From: Paraphotobacterium marinum
Lineage (GTDB): Bacteria; Pseudomonadota; Gammaproteobacteria; Enterobacterales; Vibrionaceae
NCBI RefSeq assembly: GCF_002216855.1
Contig: NZ_CP022356.1
Coordinates: 620,001-684,000 of the forward strand
Reading direction: 5' to 3'
DNA: 64,000 bases
Shown: one piece after another, positions 46,010 through 54,511 of the stretch
Position numbering within the stretch: position 1 is the first letter of the stretch
How the letters are laid out: each line of letters opens with the position of its first letter
Position numbers and translations under genes: made by a program
Notes under the pieces: generated by a model
The model's input: the letters and a program-made list of their open reading frames with translations, nothing else
What the model was told of the DNA's origin: nothing
Databases searched by the model: none

Positions 46010-47650
46010 TTATGAATGTTTTGTTAAGTATAAGTCTTTTGTATAAACAAAATTTAGTGCATCATTCATTGGAAGTCCTTGCACATATGGCTTAACTAAA
46101 CGTGTCGCCTGAGCTTGATAAATTGGAGAGACTGGAGCAGATTTATCAATTTGCTTTTCTAACTCATTATAAAGTTTTTTTCTTTTATTAACGTCTAAAG
46201 TAACGCCTGTTTTATTTAGAAGCTTACCATACTTTTTGTTATTCCAGTGCCCTGTATTTTCTGAGCCATTTGGAGTTAAAATACTATAAAAAGTCATTGG
46301 ATCATTATAATCCCCACTCCAACCACTCACAGCAACATCCCAGTTATTAGTTTCTTGTGTAGTATTTAAATAACTTTTCCAATCTTGATTTGAAATAGTG
46401 ACATTTACCCCAATATTTGTGCTTAACATTGAAGCAATAGCTGTATTAACTTTTTTTAACATCGGACTTGATGCGTAAAGTAAATTAATTTGTAAAGGAT
46501 GATTTTTATCAAAGCCCGCTTCTTTGAGCCACTTTCTTGCAAGCTTATATCTTTCTTGCGGTGACAGTTTTTCTTGTTGCGTTTGGATTGGTGCATAATT
46601 TGCAGTTTTTGTAGGTGCAAAAGTATAGAGCGGACTAAATGCGGGACCTAAAACGTCCTTACTTATAATATCTCTATCAAAACCATAACTGATTGCCCTT
46701 CTTACTTTTGGATCGCTCAATTTTTTCTTACGAACATTAAATGCCATATATTCAGTAGACAAATCAGGTGTGATTTTAAGTTGATTAGGATACTGATTTT
46801 GTAATTGAGTAAAAACAGGATTTGGCGGCAATCTCCAGCCAGTCATGTCTTCTCCACCAGCTTGATAACGATTAACATCACTATCGGCCTCTTTAATTTC
46901 TAAGTATGTAACTTGATTTATAACTGTGTTTTTATCGTCCCAATATAGAGGGTTTCTTTTAGCAACAAAGCGTCCATTTACAATGTGCTTTGTTAATTTA
47001 TAGGCACCATTTGATACAATATGCTCAGGGTTAGTCCATTTATCACCCCATTTTTCAATTGTTTTTTGCGGTACTGGCATTAAAGAGCCATTAGCCAACA
47101 TCTGAACAAAATAAGGTGTCACTTTCTTTAATGAAACCTGAAATGTATAATCGTTAATTGCTTTGACACCTAATGTACTAGGTTTTTTTTTGCCCGCAAT
47201 TATAGCATTTGCATTTTTAACGTTTGCTAAACCAATATAATATGCATATGGAGAAGCCGTATTAGGGTTTGCTAATCTTTCCCATGCATAAACAAAGTCA
47301 TGAGCAGTTACCGGAGAACCATCAGACCATTTTGCATTTTTTCTTAAATGAAAGGTGTATGTCAAATGATCATCACTCACATCAAAACTTTTTGCAACGC
47401 CCGGTCTCATATTACCATTAGCATCAACAGTCATTAAACCTTCAAATAAATCATTATCGATTCTTTGACCATAAACATCAGAAGATAGAGTAGGATCTAT
47501 CGTTCCTGGTTCCATTTGGTTATTAAAGGTAAAGTTTTGTTGTTGACTTAATTGTGTATTTGACGGTACGTTTGCAGCAGATACATTTGAGCTTAATCCA
47601 GCCACAGCAAGACTAGCAACCATGGATGTCCATAATATACTTTTTTTCAT
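46010..47650 (-). CDS. oppA: Peptide ABC transporter periplasmic binding protein
   Basis: 546 residues with a signal peptide (ends VSA). Family 5 solute-binding protein: MEPGTIDPTLSSDVYGQRID, LFEGLMTVDANGNMRPGVAK near 70, LTYTFHLRKNAKWSDGSPVT, AYYIGLANVKNANAI, and NIGVNVTISNQDWKSYL. Binds oligopeptides for an Opp/Dpp importer; no permease genes are nearby, so it may be an orphan serving a transporter elsewhere. AGGGAA site before ATG and a terminator after the stop. Confidence 0.9.
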   Translation of the reverse strand: MKKSILWTSMVASLAVAGLSSNVSAANVPSNTQLSQQQNFTFNNQMEPGTIDPTLSSDVYGQRIDNDLFEGLMTVDANGNMRPGVAKSFDVSDDHLTYTFHLRKNAKWSDGSPVTAHDFVYAWERLANPNTASPYAYYIGLANVKNANAIIAGKKKPSTLGVKAINDYTFQVSLKKVTPYFVQMLANGSLMPVPQKTIEKWGDKWTNPEHIVSNGAYKLTKHIVNGRFVAKRNPLYWDDKNTVINQVTYLEIKEADSDVNRYQAGGEDMTGWRLPPNPVFTQLQNQYPNQLKITPDLSTEYMAFNVRKKKLSDPKVRRAISYGFDRDIISKDVLGPAFSPLYTFAPTKTANYAPIQTQQEKLSPQERYKLARKWLKEAGFDKNHPLQINLLYASSPMLKKVNTAIASMLSTNIGVNVTISNQDWKSYLNTTQETNNWDVAVSGWSGDYNDPMTFYSILTPNGSENTGHWNNKKYGKLLNKTGVTLDVNKRKKLYNELEKQIDKSAPVSPIYQAQATRLVKPYVQGLPMNDALNFVYTKDLYLTKHS

Positions 47651-47833
47651 AATTTTCCCTATTAGTTATGTTTGTATTAAATTTATATGCGTATAGTTGC
47701 ATATATTTTGACTATATAATCATATAATGTGAGGATTATCCATAAAATTTTATAAGAAATTTGAAATTCGTATGAATTTATATATTTTTTCGGGGTGTCA
47801 ATTTAAAAAAAAAAAGCTAACTGATACGTTAGC

Positions 47834-48139
47834 TTAAATTATATTGGGATACTGCAAGTTGGTTTTATTTCTTATTCGAAGTTTTATGATGCTCTCTTGA
47901 AGATTTTTATGATCGTGCTTCTTATCATGGTGATGTCGAGTATGGTGACCGTCTTCATGATGATTTACCAGGTGCTTATGACCTTCATTTTTACCACCAT
48001 GTTTTTGTAATGGATGGGACGGCTCATGATCTCGATATTCAAGATGATCTTTATTATGTTTATGTTTTACATCATCATCATAAACATGATCCATTTTTTC
48101 TTTTGTAGAAACTTTAGTTTTTTGCATTTTCTCAGACAT
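47834..48139 (-). CDS. His/Lys-rich small protein, copy 2, C-terminally frameshifted
   Basis: Matches copy 1 (36643-36918) with only two substitutions in the first 76 residues. At the A5 run (T5 at 47904-47908) the frame leaves that of copy 1, which has six A, and ends in a different tail (NLQESIIKLRIRNKT ... NII). Restoring one A gives a C-terminus like copy 1 and a stop at about the same place. The homology continues through the terminator (47812-47836). Ribosome binding site AGGT. Confidence 0.65.
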   Translation of the reverse strand: MSEKMQKTKVSTKEKMDHVYDDDVKHKHNKDHLEYRDHEPSHPLQKHGGKNEGHKHLVNHHEDGHHTRHHHDKKHDHKNLQESIIKLRIRNKTNLQYPNII

Positions 48140-48382
48140 ATTTAATACCTGCTAGTTTAAATCTTTTTAAATTATATAAGCACAATATATATGAACTATA
48201 AGTTATTTATATAAGTATAAGACCTTAAATTTAAAAATTTAATTAATATAATGCTCTTTTGATTATTCAATATACAATAATCAAAGAAAACATATCTTAA
48301 ATATATTATTTATCTTAAGCATAAAAAAGGATTAGTCATAATATTTGTTAAATGAAACCCAAAATTTAAAAACAAAGCAATT

Positions 48383-48667
48383 TTACGATACTTCTTTACG
48401 ATTATATTTATCGAATAAGTCTTGTATCGAAGGATTTTTCCAAGATACACAGTCATTTAATCCAATGGCCACTACGGCAGGTATCAATGCATTAATTCCT
48501 TCAAGTAAACTAATTTTTTGGATTTCATCTAATGTATTAGATTCTAAAACTTGTATGTTTTGGATCAGTGCAGCTATTGTACCTTTTCGTACTTTTATGT
48601 TGTTTATAGTCGTTTCATTTTGGGCGTCTGCTAAAACATCTGAAGGTTTAATCAATTTATTCGTCAT
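48383..48667 (-). CDS. Small soluble protein of unknown function
   Basis: 94 residues from the ATG at 48667 (MTNKLIKPSDVLADAQNETT), where the conserved-looking part begins; an in-frame ATG at 48712 adds 15 poorly conserved residues. VRKGTIAALIQNIQVL followed by GINALIPAVVAIGLNDCVSW suggests a small mixed helix/strand domain of the DUF7709-like type, but this is a guess from pattern. A frame on the other strand (48345-48707) is its shadow. Confidence 0.5.
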   Translation of the reverse strand: MTNKLIKPSDVLADAQNETTINNIKVRKGTIAALIQNIQVLESNTLDEIQKISLLEGINALIPAVVAIGLNDCVSWKNPSIQDLFDKYNRKEVS

Positions 48668-48969
48668 AATATTTTTATTCTTTAAGTTAATACTAAAAGT
48701 ATCATAAATCATTAAATTGATTTTGTATTATTGGGAACAGACAAATGATTGTTTGAATCAGACATTATAATCAAAAAATATATTATCTTTTAGAATTAAA
48801 AATGATTAAAATAGTTTTTGTAAAAAAAACCAAGTTATAAACATTTTCTTATTAGTGATGGTAATTTACAATGCTATTAATTAAGACTGTATTATTTTCT
48901 GTTAAACAGAATTAAACGTACACCTTAATTTAACAATATTAAGATGTACGTTATATCAAATTGGTTTAG

Positions 48970-50343
48970 TTATTCATTAACAATTATTGTTTTAATATTT
49001 ACAAACTCTCTTAGACCTTCGACAGATAACTCTCTACCAAAACCAGATGCATTTATGCCACCAAATGGCAATCTCTGATCTGAAGCGACTGTTTTATTTA
49101 CACAACAAGTACCTGCTTCAAGAAAGTCTCTTGCAATCAATTCTCCTTTTCGAATATCTTTAGTATAGATAGCAGCTCCCAAACCAAAGGATGAGTCATT
49201 CGCAATCTCTATAGCGTCCACTTCATCTCTTGCTGGTAAAATCGATACAACTGGACCAAAAAGTTCTTCATCATAAGCTGGCATTCCTTTTGTAACGCCT
49301 GTGAGAAGTGTTGGCTCATAATAAAATCCAACTCTATCAAGGACATTACCACCTAACTCTAATTTGGCACCAAGATCCACGGTCTTTTTAACCTGTTCTG
49401 CTAATTGAAGCATCAAGTCTTTTCTGGCCATAGGGCCCATTTTAGAGTTTATGTCTTTAGGATCCATACAAGCAAAGTTATTTTCAATTTCGTCTTTCAC
49501 TTTAGAGATAAAAGACTCGTAAATAGCGTTTACAACAATGATTCTTTTAGGTGAAATACAAATTTGTCCTGCATTAGAAAGTCGTGCGCTCACAATTTCT
49601 TTCGCTGCTTTATCTAAATCCGCATCCTCTAAAATTATATATGGATCACTCCCTCCTAGTTCTAAAACCACTTTTTTCAAAGCACGACCGGATTGTTCAC
49701 CTACAGCAATTCCAGCTCTCTCACTTCCTGTTAAAGTGACTCCCTTCACTAAAGAATGATTAATAACACAATTGGATAAGCTAATGTCTATTACGATAGA
49801 GCGCATTAAATTTTCAGGGAATCCAACTTTAACTAATGCTTTTTCTATTGCATTCGCCGCACCAATAGAATTTTCAGCATGCTTTAAAACAAAAGCATTA
49901 CCAGCCATAATATTAGGTATCATCACTCTTAACACCTGCCAAAAAGGAAAGTTCCAAGGCATAATGGCATAAATGATTCCTAAAGATTTGTATGAAACAT
50001 AACTTTTGTAATGTTCAGTTTGAATTTCTTTGGGAGCAAGCATTTCTTGTGCATGCTCTGCATAATAATAACAAAGATCAACACACTTTTTAATTTCCTG
50101 AATAGCTTGTGTGATTGGTTTCCCCATCTCTTCTGTAATTATATTTGCATACTCTTTTTGGTTACGATCCAGCTCCTGTCCAAGAGCAATCATGAGCTCT
50201 TTTTTAAGATCATAAGACTCAAGTTGCCAAATTTTTTGAGCCTGATCCATTTTGATTAAAATGTCATAGACCTGTTCAATTGGCATTTCTTCGTAAGAAG
50301 CAACAATGTCTTCTGTCGAAGGATTTATTACATTTATTGACAT
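48970..50343 (-). CDS. Aldehyde dehydrogenase, succinate-semialdehyde type
   Basis: 457 residues, the short GabD/Sad type. NAD(P)-binding and catalytic motifs: MPWNFPFWQVLRVMIPNIMA, SLVKGVTLTGSERAG, catalytic Glu in VVLELGGSDPYI, catalytic Cys in NAGQICISPKR, and EELFGPVVSI. Oxidises succinate semialdehyde or a related aldehyde. CGGAG site. Lies 12 bp after the acetolactate synthase-like gene and is probably cotranscribed. Confidence 0.85.
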   Translation of the reverse strand: MSINVINPSTEDIVASYEEMPIEQVYDILIKMDQAQKIWQLESYDLKKELMIALGQELDRNQKEYANIITEEMGKPITQAIQEIKKCVDLCYYYAEHAQEMLAPKEIQTEHYKSYVSYKSLGIIYAIMPWNFPFWQVLRVMIPNIMAGNAFVLKHAENSIGAANAIEKALVKVGFPENLMRSIVIDISLSNCVINHSLVKGVTLTGSERAGIAVGEQSGRALKKVVLELGGSDPYIILEDADLDKAAKEIVSARLSNAGQICISPKRIIVVNAIYESFISKVKDEIENNFACMDPKDINSKMGPMARKDLMLQLAEQVKKTVDLGAKLELGGNVLDRVGFYYEPTLLTGVTKGMPAYDEELFGPVVSILPARDEVDAIEIANDSSFGLGAAIYTKDIRKGELIARDFLEAGTCCVNKTVASDQRLPFGGINASGFGRELSVEGLREFVNIKTIIVNE

Positions 50344-50355
50344 AGTTAACTCCGG

Positions 50356-52011
50356 TTATTTAACAACATTTTTTAAATGTTCAAAAAGCTTCATATTTTC
50401 ACTATAATCTACAGGAACAACAATGACGCTCGGTTTGTCTTTAGAACTTAATGCATTGTTTAGGATATTTGTGAAATTTTCAGACTTATCTACTAGATAG
50501 CTATTACAATCAAATGAATTAGCAATTTTTTGCAAATCTAAGCCACTGAGTTGACAATGTGATGATGTGTTGTAAGACATTTCTTGTTTCCATTTAATCA
50601 ATCCATAATGTCTATCTTCCCAGACAATCACACAAATTGGTATATTTAGATCTCTTGCAGTAGCTAGTGCTTGTATACTCATCATAAAACCACCATCACC
50701 ACAAAGAGCCACAACATTTTTCTCTGGATATAATCTCTTTGCTTCAATAGCTGAAGGAATACTACCTCCCATAGAGCAAAAACCATTACTGATAAAGACA
50801 GTTTTAGGTAAACGGGCTCCATATTGTCTTGCTACCCACATTTTATGAGCACCAACATCACTAATTAAAATATCTTCATCTTTTAATGTTTCTCTGATGT
50901 CATGAAGAATTCTTTTAGGTCTCATAGGAAACGCATCATCATCATTATAACTTCTAACATCTTTTTCTATTAGTTCTTGCTGATCTCTAAAGTAAGGTTG
51001 ATCCTTGCTAATTGATTTAAACTTGTCCGTTTTACTTAAAATTGTATTTACTTGCTCTAAAATTACTTTGATATTACCTATCATTTCAATTTTAGGAATA
51101 TAATCTTTGTCGACTTCAGCCACGTCAGAACTTATATGAACAATGGTTTTTTCTTTTCCAACATTCCATCGACTAGGTGGATATTCCACCATATCATAAC
51201 CGACACAAATGACTAAATCTGATTCCTCGAACGCATTAATCACAAGATCTTTCATTCCCATACCAACACAATGAAGTGAACGATCATACAAATTTGATAC
51301 AGCGCCCTTGCCCATAAAAGTGTGTGCTGAATAAAGTTTGGTATGATTTAAAAATGATTTTAATTCTTTATCACATTCAAATCGAACAGCACCATCACCG
51401 AGTAAGATTATAGGCTTTTCATGTTGTTCAATTAAACTTAAAACTTCTTCAATTTGTTTAGTCGTTGTCCCGACATCCTCAAATGACTTATCTGTAGTAA
51501 ATGCTTTACTACTCGCATCATGCTTTGCAATATCCTCAGGCAACTCAATAAGAACAGCCCCTGGTATGCCTGATGTAGCAACTTTAAAGGCCTTCGCAAT
51601 AATTTCAGGTATCGAGTCAGCATCTCTTATTGTAACAGACCATTTTGTTACTGGTTTATACATATCTACAGAGTCCATATTTTGATGAGACTCTTTATGA
51701 AGTCGATCTGTTTCTGCTTGACCAATGATAGCAACTAAGGGTGAGTTATCCATATTTGCTTGGGCAACCCCAGTCAACAGATTTGTAGCACCGGGGCCCA
51801 ATGTCGCCATACAAACACCAGGTACACCTGTTAAACGTCCATGCATTTCTGCCATAAATGCAGCAGTTTGTTCATGTCGCGTCGTAATAAAATCTATTTC
51901 TGAATCCAGCAAAGAAATCATAACATCGGCGTTTTCTTCACCTGGGACACCATATATAGTCTTAACACCTTGTAGTTCAAGACATTGTAAAAACAAATCG
52001 GAAGCTTTCAT
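50356..52011 (-). CDS. Acetolactate synthase-type thiamine diphosphate enzyme
   Basis: 551 residues. TDP-enzyme architecture: N-terminal GVPGEENADVMISLL with the catalytic Glu in FITTRHEQTAAFMAEMHGRL, a central domain, and the C-terminal TDP site GDGGFMMSIQALATA and WEDRHYGLIKWKQ. AlsS/IlvB-like and catabolic in type, with no small subunit gene nearby. Pairs with the downstream aldehyde dehydrogenase; together they could process pyruvate or 2-oxoglutarate and the aldehyde formed. The actual substrate is not certain. Confidence 0.8.
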   Translation of the reverse strand: MKASDLFLQCLELQGVKTIYGVPGEENADVMISLLDSEIDFITTRHEQTAAFMAEMHGRLTGVPGVCMATLGPGATNLLTGVAQANMDNSPLVAIIGQAETDRLHKESHQNMDSVDMYKPVTKWSVTIRDADSIPEIIAKAFKVATSGIPGAVLIELPEDIAKHDASSKAFTTDKSFEDVGTTTKQIEEVLSLIEQHEKPIILLGDGAVRFECDKELKSFLNHTKLYSAHTFMGKGAVSNLYDRSLHCVGMGMKDLVINAFEESDLVICVGYDMVEYPPSRWNVGKEKTIVHISSDVAEVDKDYIPKIEMIGNIKVILEQVNTILSKTDKFKSISKDQPYFRDQQELIEKDVRSYNDDDAFPMRPKRILHDIRETLKDEDILISDVGAHKMWVARQYGARLPKTVFISNGFCSMGGSIPSAIEAKRLYPEKNVVALCGDGGFMMSIQALATARDLNIPICVIVWEDRHYGLIKWKQEMSYNTSSHCQLSGLDLQKIANSFDCNSYLVDKSENFTNILNNALSSKDKPSVIVVPVDYSENMKLFEHLKNVVK

Positions 52012-52510
52012 AGTTGCTCATTTTCTTTATTAAAATTTAAGATAAGATTACTATTTTAAAAAACAATTGCATACATACTTTTAAAAAGAATAAGATTACA
52101 TTATTGGAATATAATTAAATAATTTATTCCATTAACATTGAAAAGTTCATTTCTATTAAACACATATTGGCATTAAGAAGGATATATAAATTTCGATACA
52201 GTCTCTTGTTGATTAATTTAGGCTTTATTATTTGAGTCTTGAGTAATACTATGTAAAACATATTTAAGAGGGTTGTAAATTTCTAATCTAGCACTACTTG
52301 GTTCATTACCGTATTTATTTTTCTAAATTTAGTCTAATGTAACACGGTTAATGAAACTACAATCATTACTAATTTCATAAATTGAAAAATATATAATTGA
52401 GATAATTTACATATTAAGGTCGGTAAACTTTAATAACAGTGAATTTATTTCGGATAAGCTTTATTAGATTAAATTAAATCTAGTTTATATTAACAATACC
52501 CGAAATAAAT
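52012..52510. other. Intergenic region with decayed AraC fragment
   Basis: About 500 bp with no intact gene. It contains the AraC C-terminal remnant at 52262-52375 and should also hold the promoter of the acetolactate synthase operon on its left side. Confidence 0.5.
52262..52375 (-). pseudogene. Remnant of an AraC-family regulator C-terminus
   Basis: On the minus strand it reads EISNDCSFINRVTLD, then stops and continues KNKYGNEPSSARLE. This matches EIAIDCGFSNHAHFSEV and KKKYGNSPSSARFQ of the AraC gene next door at 52511. It has in-frame stops and covers about 38 codons. A decayed tandem paralogue of that regulator. Confidence 0.75.
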
Positions 52511-53221
52511 TTAAGAAAGTTGTAAATTTTGGAATCTAGCACTACTTGGGGAGTTGCCATATTTCTTTTTGTAAACTTCGCTAAAATGAGCATGGTTACT
52601 AAACCCACAGTCAATAGCAATTTCTGAAATCTTTAAATTTGTAGTTAAAAGTAATTTACGTCCATTTTCCACCCTTCTATTAATAATCCATTGTTTTGCG
52701 GAAACGTTAAATTGTTCAAGAAAAAGGTGGTTTAAAGAACGCACTGATATTTTAAAATGTTCAGCATAATCTGAAACAGTATCAGATGAATTTATATTAT
52801 TTATGATAAAATTTAAAATTGAAGTTTTTCCTCCAACCACATGATTCCATAGATCTGAATAATACTCTCGATTCATCCCCAAACAATATGTATAGATAAA
52901 TAAAAATAGTGACTTTGTATCAACTTCCTTTAAATTTAAAAAAGCATCAAGGATTTCTTTATTAATTGGTGTTTTTTCGAAGGTAAGTTGAAATTTAGTG
53001 TCCGACTTAGCGGGTGAAATTAAGTTTTTGAGTCCTTCGCTATGTTCAATAAAGGCTTCCTTTGAAAAACTCACAACTTCAATGTTTTTATTATTTTTTA
53101 TACTTGAAGGAATAACAGGACCTAAAGACATAACAAGCGTCATTCTTTTAATATTGTGGATTCTACCTAAAAAAGAAGCTGAACATCCTGCCTTAAATAA
53201 TATAAAGTGAATCTTTTCCAT
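52511..53221 (-). CDS. AraC-family transcription regulator
   Basis: 236 residues. The last 90 residues hold the double helix-turn-helix: SDYAEHFKISVRSLNHLFLE, then LKISEIAIDCGFSNHAHFSE and YGNSPSSARFQ. The N-terminal part (about 1-130) is a divergent ligand or dimer domain. The nearby acetolactate synthase-aldehyde dehydrogenase operon on the same strand is the plausible target. No clear Shine-Dalgarno site. Confidence 0.85.
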   Translation of the reverse strand: MEKIHFILFKAGCSASFLGRIHNIKRMTLVMSLGPVIPSSIKNNKNIEVVSFSKEAFIEHSEGLKNLISPAKSDTKFQLTFEKTPINKEILDAFLNLKEVDTKSLFLFIYTYCLGMNREYYSDLWNHVVGGKTSILNFIINNINSSDTVSDYAEHFKISVRSLNHLFLEQFNVSAKQWIINRRVENGRKLLLTTNLKISEIAIDCGFSNHAHFSEVYKKKYGNSPSSARFQNLQLS

Positions 53222-53357
53222 GTCAAAATACCTATGCTTAAAAACGTAACACTATGATTATTTTGCATGTTTTGTGTTAAAGATTATATAAGGTTTAGAC
53301 CTTAAGTTATTAATTTTGAGAGTTAAAGTTGTTTCAAAATAGAATTAAAAGATAATA

Positions 53358-53789
53358 TTAATTTTTATGTTGATAATACATTTTTAGAAAGTCAGGGACT
53401 ACATTTTTAGGAATCTCATAATCAATTCGGTTTGCATAATAAGTACAATCTTTTAGAGACACATAAGCCTTACCATTTGAAGTGTTTTTCTTAATTTGTC
53501 CTAAAACATAATTCAGATCATCATAATCATCTACACCAGCGGCAACGGCTTGGAAATAATTTGAGAAGTTATCAAATGCTATTTTAGATTTATCATCTAG
53601 CAACTTTTTTTGCTGACATAATGTTGTAGCTGTTCCAAAAACAATCAAGTCCTTGACATAGTCCTCATCAGTAATACTAGTTCTTGCATCTAATTTCACA
53701 AAATCATAAACCTCGTTTGAGAAAACATTAAATGAAGAAATATTTAAACCAATCAACAAAATTGTTTGAAATAGTTTACTCTTAATCAT
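53358..53789 (-). CDS. Small exported protein
   Basis: 143 residues from the ATG at 53789 with GGGGGA upstream; the longer frame to 53822 adds a non-signal N-terminus. Signal peptide about 1-23 (ends NVFSN). The mature part is acidic and helical with two cysteines (ATTLCQQKK and LKDCTYYANR), perhaps a disulfide, and resembles small periplasmic immunity-like proteins in size and layout only. No family recognised. Confidence 0.6.
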   Translation of the reverse strand: MIKSKLFQTILLIGLNISSFNVFSNEVYDFVKLDARTSITDEDYVKDLIVFGTATTLCQQKKLLDDKSKIAFDNFSNYFQAVAAGVDDYDDLNYVLGQIKKNTSNGKAYVSLKDCTYYANRIDYEIPKNVVPDFLKMYYQHKN

Positions 53790-53946
53790 TATGTTTCCCC
53801 CTAATAGTCTTTCGGATATCATTTAATACTAATAACTTAAATTATAACTAATTGTTTGAAATACAACTTTCAAAAAACATCATTACTTATAAAAAGAATT
53901 TTATTTTTTATTTAATTAAGAAAAATAGATTTTTTAAAACGATATC

Positions 53947-54183
53947 TTACATTTTTATAAAATTAATAATCATTAAAAACATTAAACTAATGCCATCTTT
54001 CTGATCTTGAAAGCAAAAATTATCAGAAATTTCTTCATTGCTTTTATATAATCGTAATTCATTATTATTTTGTTGTATCACATTATTATCTTGCTCAGAT
54101 CTCTTATGAAACTTTTTAAATGAATATGAATCTGAATAACAATCATCTATTATTTTTTTACAAACTGAACCTAAATTTTTCAT
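53947..54183 (-). CDS. Small protein with hexamer repeat in its promoter
   Basis: 78 residues (MKNLGSVCKKIIDDCYSDSY ...) with a good AAAGGG site eight bases before ATG and a (TTTATA)5 repeat starting 17 bp upstream. Cys, Asn and Gln are frequent and the C-terminus is hydrophobic. No family recognised; expression may depend on the repeat length. Confidence 0.45.
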   Translation of the reverse strand: MKNLGSVCKKIIDDCYSDSYSFKKFHKRSEQDNNVIQQNNNELRLYKSNEEISDNFCFQDQKDGISLMFLMIINFIKM

Positions 54184-54511
54184 CCCTTTTCCCTTTCATT
54201 TTTATATTTATATTTATATTTATATTTATATTTTCAAAAACCGCGACCTGTTCAATGTCACTATGAATTTGTATAGTTAAAAAGATATAATAATTAGCCT
54301 TTTTTTCTTATAAAAATAGTTATAAGTTATTAAAAATTTTATTTATATTTTTAAAATTTGTATTTAACGATTAACTTTTTAATGAGATGAATAGCGAAGT
54401 GTGCAAGAGTCTTTAAGGTTTGGTTGGCTAAAGATATTTCTTATTTTTTAATATCTTCAAATTTAGAAATAAACTTGTCTAACATGTATTGTGCAGAAAA
54501 AGTAAACAAAG
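54184..54511. other. Intergenic region with hexamer repeat
   Basis: About 330 bp between the 78-residue gene and the end of the sensor kinase gene, holding the (TTTATA)5 array at 54201-54230. No gene seen. Confidence 0.5.
54201..54230. repeat. Hexamer repeat (TTTATA)5 upstream of the 78-residue gene
   Basis: Five perfect TTTATA units flanked by T-rich DNA, 17 bp before the start codon of the minus-strand gene at 54183. Identical in unit, copy number and position to the array at 43730-43759. Confidence 0.95.

Noticed and set aside
48345-48707. 120-residue frame on the plus strand
   Set aside because: Antisense shadow of the better-supported 94-residue gene at 48383-48667; no ribosome binding site.
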